From Deltaproteobacteria bacterium (GTDB taxonomy: Bacteria; Desulfobacterota; Desulfobacteria; Desulfobacterales; Desulfosalsimonadaceae): a stretch of DNA of 39,066 nt. The position numbers and the translations under genes were made by a program. Positions 7,152 to 13,921 of the stretch are shown here, piece by piece. Position 1 is the stretch's first letter, and every line of letters starts with the position of its first letter. Below the pieces are notes generated by a model that had not been told where the DNA came from, ran no database searches, and was given only the letters and a program-made list of their open reading frames with translations. The stretch is taken from contig JAADHK010000027.1 in the NCBI GenBank assembly GCA_013151835.1, positions 46,281-85,346 on the forward strand, in the 5' to 3' direction.

Positions 7152-7832
7152 TCATGTGCCGGCCCCATAGCCCGGTGCCGGCAGGAGGGGAGAAAGCGCG
7201 CCGCGGATAAAGCGCATGATACCCTTGATCATCTTTTCATCATCCTCAACGGCATCGGCGCCGGCGAAAATCTTCATGCGCTCCCGGAAGTATTCCGAGG
7301 AATAGGAAAACTGGAGCAAAAGGATGATATTGTCGAGGCAGAAAGCGGTCACATGATCGTCGATGTCATCGGCTACAAGACCCTCTTTGCGGGCTTCGGC
7401 CAGCAGCGCCCGGTAATATTCGGCCGTGATGCTTTCAACGGTTCGGGACAGCCGGGCGGATAAATGCCTCAGGCCTTCGGAAGCCAGGTCCAGATAGATC
7501 TGGTTGAGTTCGGGATTTTTGCGGGAAAATGTTTGTGCAACGCGCAACAGATTTTCAAACTTGTCGAAAATATCGCCCGACTCGAGATCCACGCCGGACA
7601 GGATCGTTTCCAGCAGGTCGTATCCGTAATCGATTACGGCGAGAAACAGCTGTTCCTTGGAGTCAAAATAGTTGTACATGGACCCGATGCTGATGTCGGC
7701 CTGTCGAGCAATGATATTGATATTGGCTCCGGTGAACCCTTTATTCCCGAACTCCGCGATTGCGGCATCAAAAATTCGTTGCCGTTTTTCTTCCGGTATC
7801 TTTTCAAATGCCTCTTTATGATGTTTATCCAC
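7152..7832 (-). CDS. TetR/AcrR-family transcriptional regulator
   Basis: About 226 residues from a GTG at 7830-7832 preceded by GGCGGGG; an in-frame TTG at 7868 would add 12 residues. The N-terminal HTH is clear: EKRQRIFDAAIAEFGNKGFT, then IARQADISIGSMYNYFDSK. The C-terminal ligand domain is all-helical and unassigned. The gene is divergent from the ceramidase operon, and the shared spacer holds a strong rightward promoter with two palindromes, so it most likely represses that operon and possibly itself, with a lipid or fatty-acid-type inducer. The inducer is inference from context only. Confidence 0.92.
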   Translation of the reverse strand: MDKHHKEAFEKIPEEKRQRIFDAAIAEFGNKGFTGANINIIARQADISIGSMYNYFDSKEQLFLAVIDYGYDLLETILSGVDLESGDIFDKFENLLRVAQTFSRKNPELNQIYLDLASEGLRHLSARLSRTVESITAEYYRALLAEARKEGLVADDIDDHVTAFCLDNIILLLQFSYSSEYFRERMKIFAGADAVEDDEKMIKGIMRFIRGALSPLLPAPGYGAGT

Positions 7833-7994
7833 CGCCGCCCCGCCTGTTATTTTTTCAGATATCCGCAAACATGCCGCAATTATTGCCGGTCCCGCATCGG
7901 GTGCGACAATACGCCTTGATCTATCCGGAAAGCGCCCGCAAAGTCAATGTCGGATTGTCAGTGCGGGAATGATACTCCCGGCAAAATTTTTTTC

Positions 7995-8024
7995 TTGACA
8001 TTAACGTTAACGTTATATCATAAA
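7995..8024 (+). promoter_or_regulatory. Strong promoter of the ceramidase operon
   Basis: Perfect -35 TTGACA at 7995-8000. A -10 such as TCATAA or CATAAA lies 17-18 bp downstream at 8018-8024. Palindromes occupy both the spacer and the predicted start-point region, so activity is probably set by repression. Confidence 0.6.
8002..8015. promoter_or_regulatory. Palindrome in the promoter spacer, candidate operator 1
   Basis: TAACGTTAACGTTA is a perfect 14-bp palindrome lying between the -35 and -10 boxes of the ceramidase promoter. Confidence 0.5.
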
Positions 8025-8026
8025 AT

Positions 8027-8042
8027 GAGTGAGTCCTCACTC
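8027..8042. promoter_or_regulatory. Palindrome at the predicted transcription start, candidate TetR operator
   Basis: GAGTGAG-TC-CTCACTC: perfect 7-bp arms around a 2-bp centre, positioned just after the -10. Sites of this GTGAG/CTCAC type are typical for TetR-family repressors, and a TetR gene is divergent from this promoter. Confidence 0.65.
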
Positions 8043-8181
8043 GGTTTTTGCCGTAGCACATATTTGGCCATACGGGTGGACTGAAAATTCAACATGTTGG
8101 TCCTGGTTTGAAGGCAATTAAAGCCTTTAGACCGGTGCCGAACTCACAACTTAAATGGCGTTCTATAGAAGGGGGAGTTTT

Positions 8182-10299
8182 ATGAAACGGCAGCATCAGA
8201 AAGGAACACTACCGCTATACCTTCATGTCCGATTCATTGCAGCGGCATTCGCCATCCTGGTCATGGCGGCTTGCCCGTTTACCGCATTTGCCCAATCCGA
8301 TTTTCTCATCGGCACCGGCATTTATGATATCACCGGTCCTGCGGCGGAAGAAGGGATGATGGGCTATTCCATGCCCGACCAGAAGACAGAGGGGATAATG
8401 CTGCGACTCAGGTCCCGGGCGTTTGTGGTGGCTGATCCGGCGACCGGCAAAAGGGTAGCGTTTGTCTGCGCCGAAGCCGGCGTCCTGCCGCAGGGCGTCA
8501 AGCAGGCGGTGGTCAAAAAGCTGCTTGCGGCATACGGGGGGCTCTACACGGACGCGAACGTGGCCTTGAGCGCCACGCATACCCATTCCGGACCGGGAGC
8601 CATTTCCCATTACGCCATGTATAACCTCTCCATGCTCGGATATGATGAAAAACACTTTAATACCGTTGTCGATGGAATCTTCCGGTCGATCGTCCGTGCG
8701 CACAACAACCTGGCGCCGGGGAGCATATATATCAACACCGGCGAACTGGATAATTGCGGATGGAATCGCTCCCCGGGCGCCTACGCCAATGATCCCGCCC
8801 GGGAGAGGGCAGGATACGACGCGAATACGGACAGGCGGATGACCCTGCTGAAATTCGTGACGGACGCCGGCGAGCAGATCGGGACGATCAACTGGTTTGC
8901 CGTCCACCCCACGTCCCTGGGGAACACCAACAAGCTGATCAGCGGCGACAACAAGGGATACGCCTCCTATCTGTTTGAAAGGGCAAAGGGGACCAATTAT
9001 GCCGCCGGCCGCACGTTTGTCGCCGCCTTTGCCGAAAACAACGCGGGCGACGTGTCTCCCAACATCTACTGGGGTTATCCGAACGGGATTGATGATTTCA
9101 ATCACATGAAGATCATAGGGACGCGCCAGTATGATAAAGCCGCTGATTTATACAACAGCGCGACACGGCGCGTGACCGGCCATGTCGATTACCGGCATAT
9201 GTATGTTGATTTTTCCAATACCAGCATCGACGCCCGTTTTATTCAGGATCAGCCGGACGGCGCCGTGACGTGCAGCGCGGCCATAGGCGTTTCCATGCTG
9301 GCCGGGAGCACCGAGGACGGCAAAGGGATCGACATCCCGGAAGGGATTACCTATCCATATGATATCAGTATATTAGGGCAGGTATTTCCGTGGGGATTCA
9401 CCCTGCTGCCCGGAGACCAGGAATGCCAGGCCGAAAAGCCGATCATTCTTCCCATGGGCCGGATCAGGCCCCAGGGGATTCCGCTGACTCCGGAAGTCCT
9501 TCCGGTCCAGATCCTGAGAATCGGCGATTTTGCCATCATCGCCCAGCCCACCGAGATCACCACCATGGCCGGCCGGCGATTGCGGCAGACGGTAACAGAC
9601 GCCCTGGACGGCACGGTGGACAATGTGGTGATCGCCGCCCTGTCCAATGCCTATGCCGGATATGTCGCCACTCGGGAAGAATACGCCACCCAGAATTATG
9701 AAGGGGCCTCCACGCACTTCGGGCCCTATACCCTGAATGCATTTCAGCAGAGCTTTGACACCATTGCCACGGCCATGGCCGACGGGACGGCGGCCGATTC
9801 AGGCCCAACGCCCCGGGACATCGCCGACAATCAGCTGATTCCCGTCATAGGGGTCGTATTCGACGACAAGCCGCTGGATGTTAATTTCGGAAGCGTCTCG
9901 GCCGATGTCCGGACATTCTACAACCGTGGAGAAACCGCTGAAGCGGTCTTCTGGGGCGGGCATCCGAAAAACGATTACCGAATCCAGGGCACCTTTCTGG
10001 CCATTGAAAAGATGACGACCCATAAGGTATGCCACCAGGAGAAAGTAGGATGCGACACCATCACGGTCTGTGAAGATGTGCCGGTTGTGGAAAAGGTCGT
10101 TGCCAGGGACTGGGACCCCCAGACCCGCTATCACTGGGAACGCTACGGAGTTGCCTACTCGAAGATCCGGATTTCATGGGATACCGGCGGCGCTGAACCG
10201 GGACAATACCGCATCCATCATTACGGCAACTGGAAATCGGGCTGGACCGGCGAAATCAAACCCTATGAGGGTGTGTCAAGCGTGTTTACGCTGTATTGA
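8182..10299 (+). CDS. Neutral/alkaline (non-lysosomal-type) ceramidase, secreted
   Basis: 705 residues from the ATG at 8182, which has GGGGGAG five bases upstream; the ATG at 8155 has none. Signal peptide, cleavage probably after AFA (about residue 37). It hydrolyses the N-acyl bond of ceramide-like lipids. Family landmarks: GIYDITGPAAEEGMMGYSMP (47-64), zinc ligands in THTHSGPG (H133, H135), a further ligand candidate H242 in WFAVHPTSLGN, and the serine nucleophile motif GDVSPN (S292). An Ig-like C-terminal region follows, with CHQEKVGCDTITVC as a possible disulfide. First gene of a TetR-controlled operon with an Lgt-like and a CPBP protein. The natural substrate could be a bacterial sphingolipid, another N-acyl lipid, or exogenous ceramide. 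Confidence 0.93.
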   Translation: MKRQHQKGTLPLYLHVRFIAAAFAILVMAACPFTAFAQSDFLIGTGIYDITGPAAEEGMMGYSMPDQKTEGIMLRLRSRAFVVADPATGKRVAFVCAEAGVLPQGVKQAVVKKLLAAYGGLYTDANVALSATHTHSGPGAISHYAMYNLSMLGYDEKHFNTVVDGIFRSIVRAHNNLAPGSIYINTGELDNCGWNRSPGAYANDPARERAGYDANTDRRMTLLKFVTDAGEQIGTINWFAVHPTSLGNTNKLISGDNKGYASYLFERAKGTNYAAGRTFVAAFAENNAGDVSPNIYWGYPNGIDDFNHMKIIGTRQYDKAADLYNSATRRVTGHVDYRHMYVDFSNTSIDARFIQDQPDGAVTCSAAIGVSMLAGSTEDGKGIDIPEGITYPYDISILGQVFPWGFTLLPGDQECQAEKPIILPMGRIRPQGIPLTPEVLPVQILRIGDFAIIAQPTEITTMAGRRLRQTVTDALDGTVDNVVIAALSNAYAGYVATREEYATQNYEGASTHFGPYTLNAFQQSFDTIATAMADGTAADSGPTPRDIADNQLIPVIGVVFDDKPLDVNFGSVSADVRTFYNRGETAEAVFWGGHPKNDYRIQGTFLAIEKMTTHKVCHQEKVGCDTITVCEDVPVVEKVVARDWDPQTRYHWERYGVAYSKIRISWDTGGAEPGQYRIHHYGNWKSGWTGEIKPYEGVSSVFTLY

Positions 10300-10344
10300 T
10301 GCCGGAATACATGGTGCCAATCACATTTTCCGGTAATACATGCC

Positions 10345-11160
10345 ATGCTCTATTTCCTGCTTAAAAATTCGGTCCGGTTTCCGCTGCTCGGTGTTATTCT
10401 GAACACCGCTTATTACACCTGCATCGGCGCCGGTCTTGCGGTTGCGGCCACGCTGATCTGCCGCCGACTGCAGGCGCTCGGGTATCGGCGGCCAAAGGTC
10501 ATCATCTTCATGGCGCTTTGCGTCGCCCTTGCCATTCCCGCCGCTTTTATCAGTTCCCGTGCGGCCAATATGTTTTACTATCCGCCGGCGGACTGGACCA
10601 TCAGGCTGTTTGTCAGCGCCTTTGCCTCAGCCAGGAATGAAACCTTTCATGCAGCCCTCCTGCTGCCCGTGCTTGCCATCTCAATTCTCATCTTCGCCAT
10701 GGGGTTTTCCTTCGGCAGGGTATGGGATGTGATTTTTCTCTATGTGCCCCTTGGGCATGCATTCGGCCGGGTAGGCTGTTTCCTGGCCGGATGCTGCTGG
10801 GGAAATCCGGTATCGATCTGTATCGGCAATGTGTGTTACGCTTTTGCCAATCCGGTACCTCTATATGCCATCGCATGCAACCTCATGATATTTTTCTGGC
10901 TGCGCCGCAGGTATAACCGGATTCATGATCCGGCGCGGCCTGGTGGACCCGCCGGGACCATCGCGACCCATTATCTGGTGCTCTACGGGAGTGTCCGGTT
11001 TTTTATGGAATATATCCGCAAGGAACCGATTGTGGGACTCGGCCTGACCCAGGCCCAGTGGTTCATGACAGGCTATGTCCTTGCCGGTTCCTTGTTCTAT
11101 ATAGTAATACGGGTACGGTATCGCGCCCGTCTCCTTCATAACGCAACCTCAAACGCCTGA
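10345..11160 (+). CDS. Lgt-family (prolipoprotein diacylglyceryl transferase-like) membrane protein
   Basis: 271 residues with about seven hydrophobic segments. It has two Lgt landmarks: HAFGRVGCFLAGCCWG (138-153, with the family Gly-Arg) and YLVLYGSVRFFMEYIRKEP (210-228, with the R and E pair). Where E. coli Lgt has Asn146 and Glu151 this protein has Cys residues, a variant GRxGCFxxGCC seen in other family members, so the exact activity is uncertain. True Lgt moves diacylglycerol from phosphatidylglycerol to the lipobox Cys. Here the location in a ceramidase operon, rather than beside housekeeping genes, suggests a specialised paralogue. The start ATG has a weak ribosome binding site. The stop TGA overlaps the next start (TGATG). 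Confidence 0.82.
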   Translation: MLYFLLKNSVRFPLLGVILNTAYYTCIGAGLAVAATLICRRLQALGYRRPKVIIFMALCVALAIPAAFISSRAANMFYYPPADWTIRLFVSAFASARNETFHAALLLPVLAISILIFAMGFSFGRVWDVIFLYVPLGHAFGRVGCFLAGCCWGNPVSICIGNVCYAFANPVPLYAIACNLMIFFWLRRRYNRIHDPARPGGPAGTIATHYLVLYGSVRFFMEYIRKEPIVGLGLTQAQWFMTGYVLAGSLFYIVIRVRYRARLLHNATSNA

Positions 11161-11813
11161 TGGACCAGGCTGCCCGAAATATGCGAGCTGCGGCAGGATT
11201 TATCCTGTATTACCTGCTCTGTCTGGGGGCCATTGTTTTTGTCCTGCAAAACCGGATACTGCCGTGGCCGTTTCACGGGACCGGCACCTTGTCCCGTGTC
11301 TGGCTGAACGTTGGGGTTTATTTGCCGGTCCTCCTCATGGCGGCAATTTCCCTTGCATGGCTTGGATCTGAGGGCATGAGGGTCAGAGATGCTTTTGCGT
11401 GGCGCAAAATCCATTGGCTGTTTTATATCGGCCTTGTTGTCAGCGTGGCGGACAGCGTCTACCTGTTTACATTCAATCGATTTCCCCTGCATGCATATAC
11501 CTTCTGGCCGCCGGTGCTTCTCCTTTCCGCCATGAATGCGGCGGCGGAGGAAACGTTTTACCGGCTGGTGATATATCGCCTCACAAAAAGGTTGATTAAG
11601 CATTCATGGATGGCAAATCTGGTCCAGAGCGTGATATATGCAATTCCCCACTTATGGATAGGCGGGCCGCAGATGGTGGTTTTTGCTTTTATTTACGGGT
11701 TGATCCTGGGCATGATCGTTGAAAAAAACGACAGTGTGGTTCCGGCTATGATCTGTCATTTTTGTATTGATATCGGTAATATCGGCCTGCCCCTTCTGAT
11801 CATGCTGCCCTAA
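11160..11813 (+). CDS. CPBP-family intramembrane metalloprotease (CAAX/Abi type)
   Basis: 217 residues, mostly hydrophobic, with the catalytic pattern of family PF02517: EETFYR at 130-135 (EExxxR), H164 in AIPHLWIGG and H200 in MICHFCIDI as the metal-binding histidines. Such enzymes cleave membrane-proximal peptides (prenylated proteins, bacteriocin precursors, anti-sigma factors). Its start overlaps the upstream stop by one base, so synthesis is coupled to the Lgt-like protein. With the ceramidase it forms a three-gene lipid/lipoprotein-processing operon. The substrate is unknown. Confidence 0.85.
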   Translation: MDQAARNMRAAAGFILYYLLCLGAIVFVLQNRILPWPFHGTGTLSRVWLNVGVYLPVLLMAAISLAWLGSEGMRVRDAFAWRKIHWLFYIGLVVSVADSVYLFTFNRFPLHAYTFWPPVLLLSAMNAAAEETFYRLVIYRLTKRLIKHSWMANLVQSVIYAIPHLWIGGPQMVVFAFIYGLILGMIVEKNDSVVPAMICHFCIDIGNIGLPLLIMLP

Positions 11814-11858
11814 AAATAAAGAGATACACCTGCGTACGGACGGTTTTATGATTTTTCC
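11811..11858 (-). pseudogene. Stranded remnant of the outer-membrane gene 3' end
   Basis: Aligns with 15882-15926, the 3' end of the leftward outer-membrane-like gene, over about 45 bases with roughly six mismatches; the block GATACACCTGCGTACGG is identical. Read leftward it encodes NRPYAGVSLYF and a stop, against NGPYAGVSLYF in the intact gene; a Leu codon upstream has become TAA. The two copies bracket the DUF6502-DUF5666-cytochrome module as direct repeats. Confidence 0.8.
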
Positions 11859-11927
11859 GGATGCTGCAAATAACTCCAAAAACAGGAGTTCTCAGATCCT
11901 GTCTCATCTTTTTTTTGAAAATCTTTG

Positions 11928-11956
11928 TTGACAGTTTGTTTTTTTGGGAATATATT
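11928..11956 (+). promoter_or_regulatory. Near-consensus promoter of the DUF6502 module
   Basis: TTGACA at 11928-11933, a 17-bp spacer and TATATT at 11951-11956. The expected start point (about 11963) falls next to the ATG at 11964, so the mRNA would be leaderless. Confidence 0.7.
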
Positions 11957-11962
11957 CCCAAA
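11943..11962. promoter_or_regulatory. Perfect 20-bp palindrome covering the -10 box, probable operator
   Basis: TTTGGGAATATATTCCCAAA is fully self-complementary and contains the TATATT -10. It ends one base before the DUF6502 ATG. Binding here would block polymerase. The most economical ligand is the product of the gene itself or another regulator of this module. Confidence 0.7.
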
Positions 11963-11963
11963 T

Positions 11964-12802
11964 ATGAAAAACTCCATCACTACAAGTCTGAATCAGGCAG
12001 TCATCCGGTTGCTGCGGCCCCTGGTAAGGCCCTGGTAAGGATTCTACTGCGCAACGGTATATCCTTTCAGGTCTTTGCCGACCTGGCCCGCTGGGTCTAT
12101 ACCGATGTCGCCTTCAGGGAGTTTGCCATTGAAGGGAAAAAACAGACGCTTTCCAGGGTTTCGGTGTTAACCGGTCTTTCCAGAAAAGAAGTACAGCGGC
12201 AGCGAAGGATAGAGGCGCCCGTTGATGATGAAACTGCGCAGCGTTACAACCGGGCCACCCGGGTTGTCAGCGCCTGGGTACGAGATCATCGTTTTGTCGA
12301 CAGCCAGGGAAATCCGCTGCCTCTTTCCATGAGTGGGCCTGAACCATCTTTTGCCACCCTTGTCCATCTCTTCAGCGGCGATATGCCGGTCAGGGCTGTC
12401 TTGGACGAAATGCTGCGCGTCGGCGCGGTAGCTTTGAACGAAGACGAGACCCTCCGGCTTGCCACCAGGGCCTACCTTCCTGGAAGTGATAAAGAGGCCA
12501 AGATCAATATTCTCGGCGTCGATGTAGCCGATCTGGTTACGACCATTGATCATAATCTTGTCAAGAGCCATTCTCCGTTCTTCCAGCGCAAGGTTTCCTA
12601 CGATAATGTGCCGGCGGAGGTGCTCGAAAAGTTTAATGTTTTATGTACTGCTGAATCCCAGGCATTGCTGGAGAAGCTTGATGAATGGCTGGCAGCCCGG
12701 GACCGCGACACCAATCCGGAGATCCATGGGCTCGGCCGCAAACGGGTTGGACTCGGCATCTATTATTTTGAAGAAGACCTTGAAGGTTCTCTTCCATTAT
12801 GA
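11964..12802 (+). CDS. DUF6502-family protein, frame broken by an 11-bp tandem duplication
   Basis: The expected product starts at the ATG at 11964 (MKNSITTSLNQAVIRLLRPLVR), but CCCTGGTAAGG is duplicated in tandem at 12019-12040. That frame then meets TAA at 12036, while the rest (ILLRNGISFQVFADLARWVY...) continues in another frame to 12802. Removing one repeat unit restores about 275 residues. An uninterrupted frame from 11861 exists but starts upstream of the promoter. The segment QTLSRVSVLTGLSRKEVQRQ (about 70-90) looks like a helix-turn-helix, so a DNA-binding role is plausible; the family has no established function. Ten bases separate it from the DUF5666 gene, a recurrent partner of DUF6502 as I recall. 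Pseudogene, slippage variant or sequencing error are all possible. Confidence 0.75.
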
Positions 12803-12812
12803 GGTATTACTA

Positions 12813-13805
12813 ATGAACTATGCGCAACGCTCCCATAAAAGAATTGCAAAAATATCCTGGAAAAGATGGCTGAGAGCAGCCTCGCTTCTATTGCTTCTTC
12901 TGATAATATCTGCCTGCGGTGGTGGTGATGGGCTGCTGGCCGGCGGCGGCATCGGCGGTACCGGCATTACCAGCTCCGGCCCGATTACCGCCTTTGGAAG
13001 TATCTGGGTTAATGGCGTTGAGTACGATGTCGCCGGTGCGGATATTTCCGTGAACGGCATCCCCGCTACCGAGGTAGAACTGACCAGGGGAATGATAGTC
13101 CTGGTCAGGGGGAGCATCAATGATGATGGAATCAGTGGCAGCGCGTCATCCGTTACCTATAACAGTAATATTGCCGGCACAGTTACCGCCGTTGATATAG
13201 CCAATAACACCCTGACCGTCCTTGGCCAGACAGTCACCTGGGACAGCGAGACCTTTGGCGATGATAATGAACCCGGCGCTTGGGCTGTTCCCGCAGTTGG
13301 CGATTTCATCGAGATCAGCGCTCTGCCGTCGCTTAACGGCTGGCTGGCCAGAGCAATCAACCACCATGATCAGAGTGAGGGAAATGAGATTTCCGGAGAA
13401 GTCGAAAGCCTGAACATCCAGAATCACACCTTCATGGTCGGTGGCCTTGAAATTCGTTACCAGGGGCAGGTTGATCTCCAGGAGGGTGATTTTGTTGAAA
13501 TAAAGGGTACGGTAAACGGTAACGTTATGATGGCGTCGAAAATCGAGATACATACCCCGGAGCTGGCCGGCGACAATGAAGATATGGAGGTTGAGGGCAT
13601 TGTCAGTGAGTATGATGGCAGCAGCAAGGCGCTTGTCCTGATGGCTTCCGGCGGTCATTACCAGATAGAGGCCAACGGCGCCGTTTTCGAGCACGGAAAT
13701 GAAAGCGATCTGCTACCCGGCGCCCGGGTCGAAGTGAGCGGCTATGTGCAGGATGGCCTCTTCTTTGCGGAGAAGATTGAGATCAAAGGACAGGGACAGG
13801 ATTGA
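12813..13805 (+). CDS. DUF5666 repeat lipoprotein
   Basis: 330 residues from the ATG at 12813, with GAGGT seven bases upstream. A lipoprotein signal ends in ISAC (Cys35), followed by a Gly-rich linker GGGDGLLAGGGIGGTG. The body is a series of short beta-rich units of the DUF5666 type (GPITAFGSIWVNGVEYDV, then repeated blocks of the form VEGxVxxxDxxxxxxxVxG), about four to five in all, probably OB-like barrels. It should sit at the outer membrane or surface. The function is unknown. It lies between the DUF6502 gene and the tetraheme lipoprotein, so it may be an accessory or binding protein of that system. Confidence 0.85.
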   Translation: MNYAQRSHKRIAKISWKRWLRAASLLLLLLIISACGGGDGLLAGGGIGGTGITSSGPITAFGSIWVNGVEYDVAGADISVNGIPATEVELTRGMIVLVRGSINDDGISGSASSVTYNSNIAGTVTAVDIANNTLTVLGQTVTWDSETFGDDNEPGAWAVPAVGDFIEISALPSLNGWLARAINHHDQSEGNEISGEVESLNIQNHTFMVGGLEIRYQGQVDLQEGDFVEIKGTVNGNVMMASKIEIHTPELAGDNEDMEVEGIVSEYDGSSKALVLMASGGHYQIEANGAVFEHGNESDLLPGARVEVSGYVQDGLFFAEKIEIKGQGQD

Positions 13806-13822
13806 TCCCTTTTATATAGTGG

Positions 13823-13865
13823 GTGGGCGGCCCGGTCTCGGCCAAAAGAATCCGGGCCACCCTGA
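13823..13865. promoter_or_regulatory. GC-rich stem-loop between the DUF5666 and cytochrome genes
   Basis: GGCCCGG and CCGGGCC can pair, extended by GGGT/ACCC with a small bulge. No T-run follows, so it is not a classic terminator. It could protect mRNA or set the expression ratio within the operon. Confidence 0.35.
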
Positions 13866-13921
13866 ATCGGACAAAACGCAAATTTTCCGACTACTTTGTA
13901 ACATACCAGAAGGAGCGCACA

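Noticed and set aside
7866-7868. TTG as the tetR start
   Set aside because: No ribosome binding site upstream and no family conservation expected there; the GTG at 7830-7832 has a better one, though the choice is not certain.
8215-9105. Long leftward open frame (296 codons) inside the ceramidase gene
   Set aside because: Antisense shadow of a GC-rich coding gene with intact ceramidase motifs; no domain recognised in the shadow.
11861-11963. N-terminal extension of the DUF6502 frame
   Set aside because: It lies upstream of and across the promoter and palindrome, in the wrong frame for the expected family N-terminus, which is encoded from 11964 in another frame.
12546-12812. Upstream extension of the DUF5666 open frame into the DUF6502 gene
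   Set aside because: The lipoprotein signal and a GAGGT ribosome binding site fix the start at 12813; the extension is just an open shadow of DUF6502.
13823-13921. N-terminal extension of the cytochrome lipoprotein frame
   Set aside because: A good ribosome binding site and the lipoprotein signal start at 13922; the extension has neither and covers a stem-loop.
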